Of a DNA stretch of 64,000 nucleotides, positions 63,848-64,000 are shown in pieces (positions within the stretch are counted from its first letter, which is position 1; each line of letters starts with the position of its first letter). The DNA is from Escarpia spicata. Taxonomy: Eukaryota; Annelida; Polychaeta; Sabellida; Siboglinidae. The translations under genes and the position numbers were made by a program. Location: contig OZ023206.1 of assembly GCA_963995525.1 (NCBI GenBank), forward strand, positions 65,977,304-66,041,303, written 5' to 3'. Under the pieces are notes generated by a model. That model saw nothing but the letters and a program-made list of their open reading frames with translations. It was not told the DNA's origin and did not search any database.

Positions 63848-64000
63848 TAAGTAATGCAATGTAACATCAAGTAATGCAATGTAACATCAAGTAATGCAAT
63901 GTAACATCAAGTAATGCAATGTAACATCAAGTAATGCAATATAACATCAAATAATGCAATGTAACATCAAATAATGCAATGTAACATCAAATAATGCAAT
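63848..64000. repeat. 20-bp tandem repeat running off the right edge
   Basis: GTAATGCAATGTAACATCAA repeated about 7.6 times, with late units changed to ATAATGCAATGTAACATCAA. The array continues beyond the window. Confidence 0.97.

Overview
This is animal (metazoan) nuclear DNA, most likely from a marine invertebrate. The evidence is: genes split by GT-AG introns, TATA boxes and AATAAA signals, an EGF/fucolectin-type receptor and a cartilage-intermediate-layer-like matrix protein, tRNA-derived SINEs, several LINE clades, a Ty3/gypsy-type LTR element and many micro- and minisatellites. The exact phylum cannot be told from the sequence. There are no bacterial features.

Region 1 (1 to about 8.6 kb) is one side of a Polinton/Maverick (adintovirus-like) element that continues beyond the left edge. 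It is GC-rich and compact. On the + strand lie the end of a basic protein, the double-jelly-roll major capsid protein and an adenovirus-type maturation protease. Convergent to them is a protein-primed family B DNA polymerase gene that keeps its zinc fingers and 3'-5' exonuclease but lacks the polymerase core. Next comes a minus-strand transcription unit with very short introns that encodes an RPA70-like zinc-ribbon/OB-fold (single-stranded DNA binding) domain and several unrecognised exons. Last is a two-exon acidic protein gene. Integrase, packaging ATPase and penton genes are not in view.

Region 2 (8.6-17.6 kb) is AT-rich repeat-bearing DNA with a SINE, a LINE 3' end, simple repeats and a cluster of CTCF-like motifs. 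Region 3 (17.6-21.3 kb) is an unusual island of three small genes: two encode a single C2HC finger of identical spacing and one encodes a Thr/Ser-rich acidic repeat protein. Two of them share a promoter element, and the island holds CRE-like sites, a degenerate TTAGGG tract and four tandem-repeat arrays. Region 4 (21.5-25.1 kb) is a decayed RTE-like LINE. Region 5 (26.0-27.6 kb) is an intronless membrane receptor gene. Region 6 (27.7-33.9 kb) holds a LINE tail and a complete LTR retrotransposon with 165-bp LTRs, a damaged gag, and a pol ORF lacking the integrase core.

Region 7 (34.9-40.2 kb) has two inverted-repeat structures, one enclosing a 33-bp minisatellite and one enclosing a LINE RT fragment, followed by a small His-Me finger (HNH) nuclease ORF. 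Region 8 (40.5-49.5 kb) is a nested structure: a minus-strand transposase gene split into three by two nearly identical CR1-like LINE copies in opposite orientation. Region 9 (49.8-55.9 kb) has a LINE endonuclease fragment, SINEs, and a 54-bp minisatellite between inverted termini. Region 10 (55.97-59.7 kb) carries three exons of a CILP-like host gene. The rest to 64 kb is AT-rich DNA with long C, TG and 20-bp tandem tracts.
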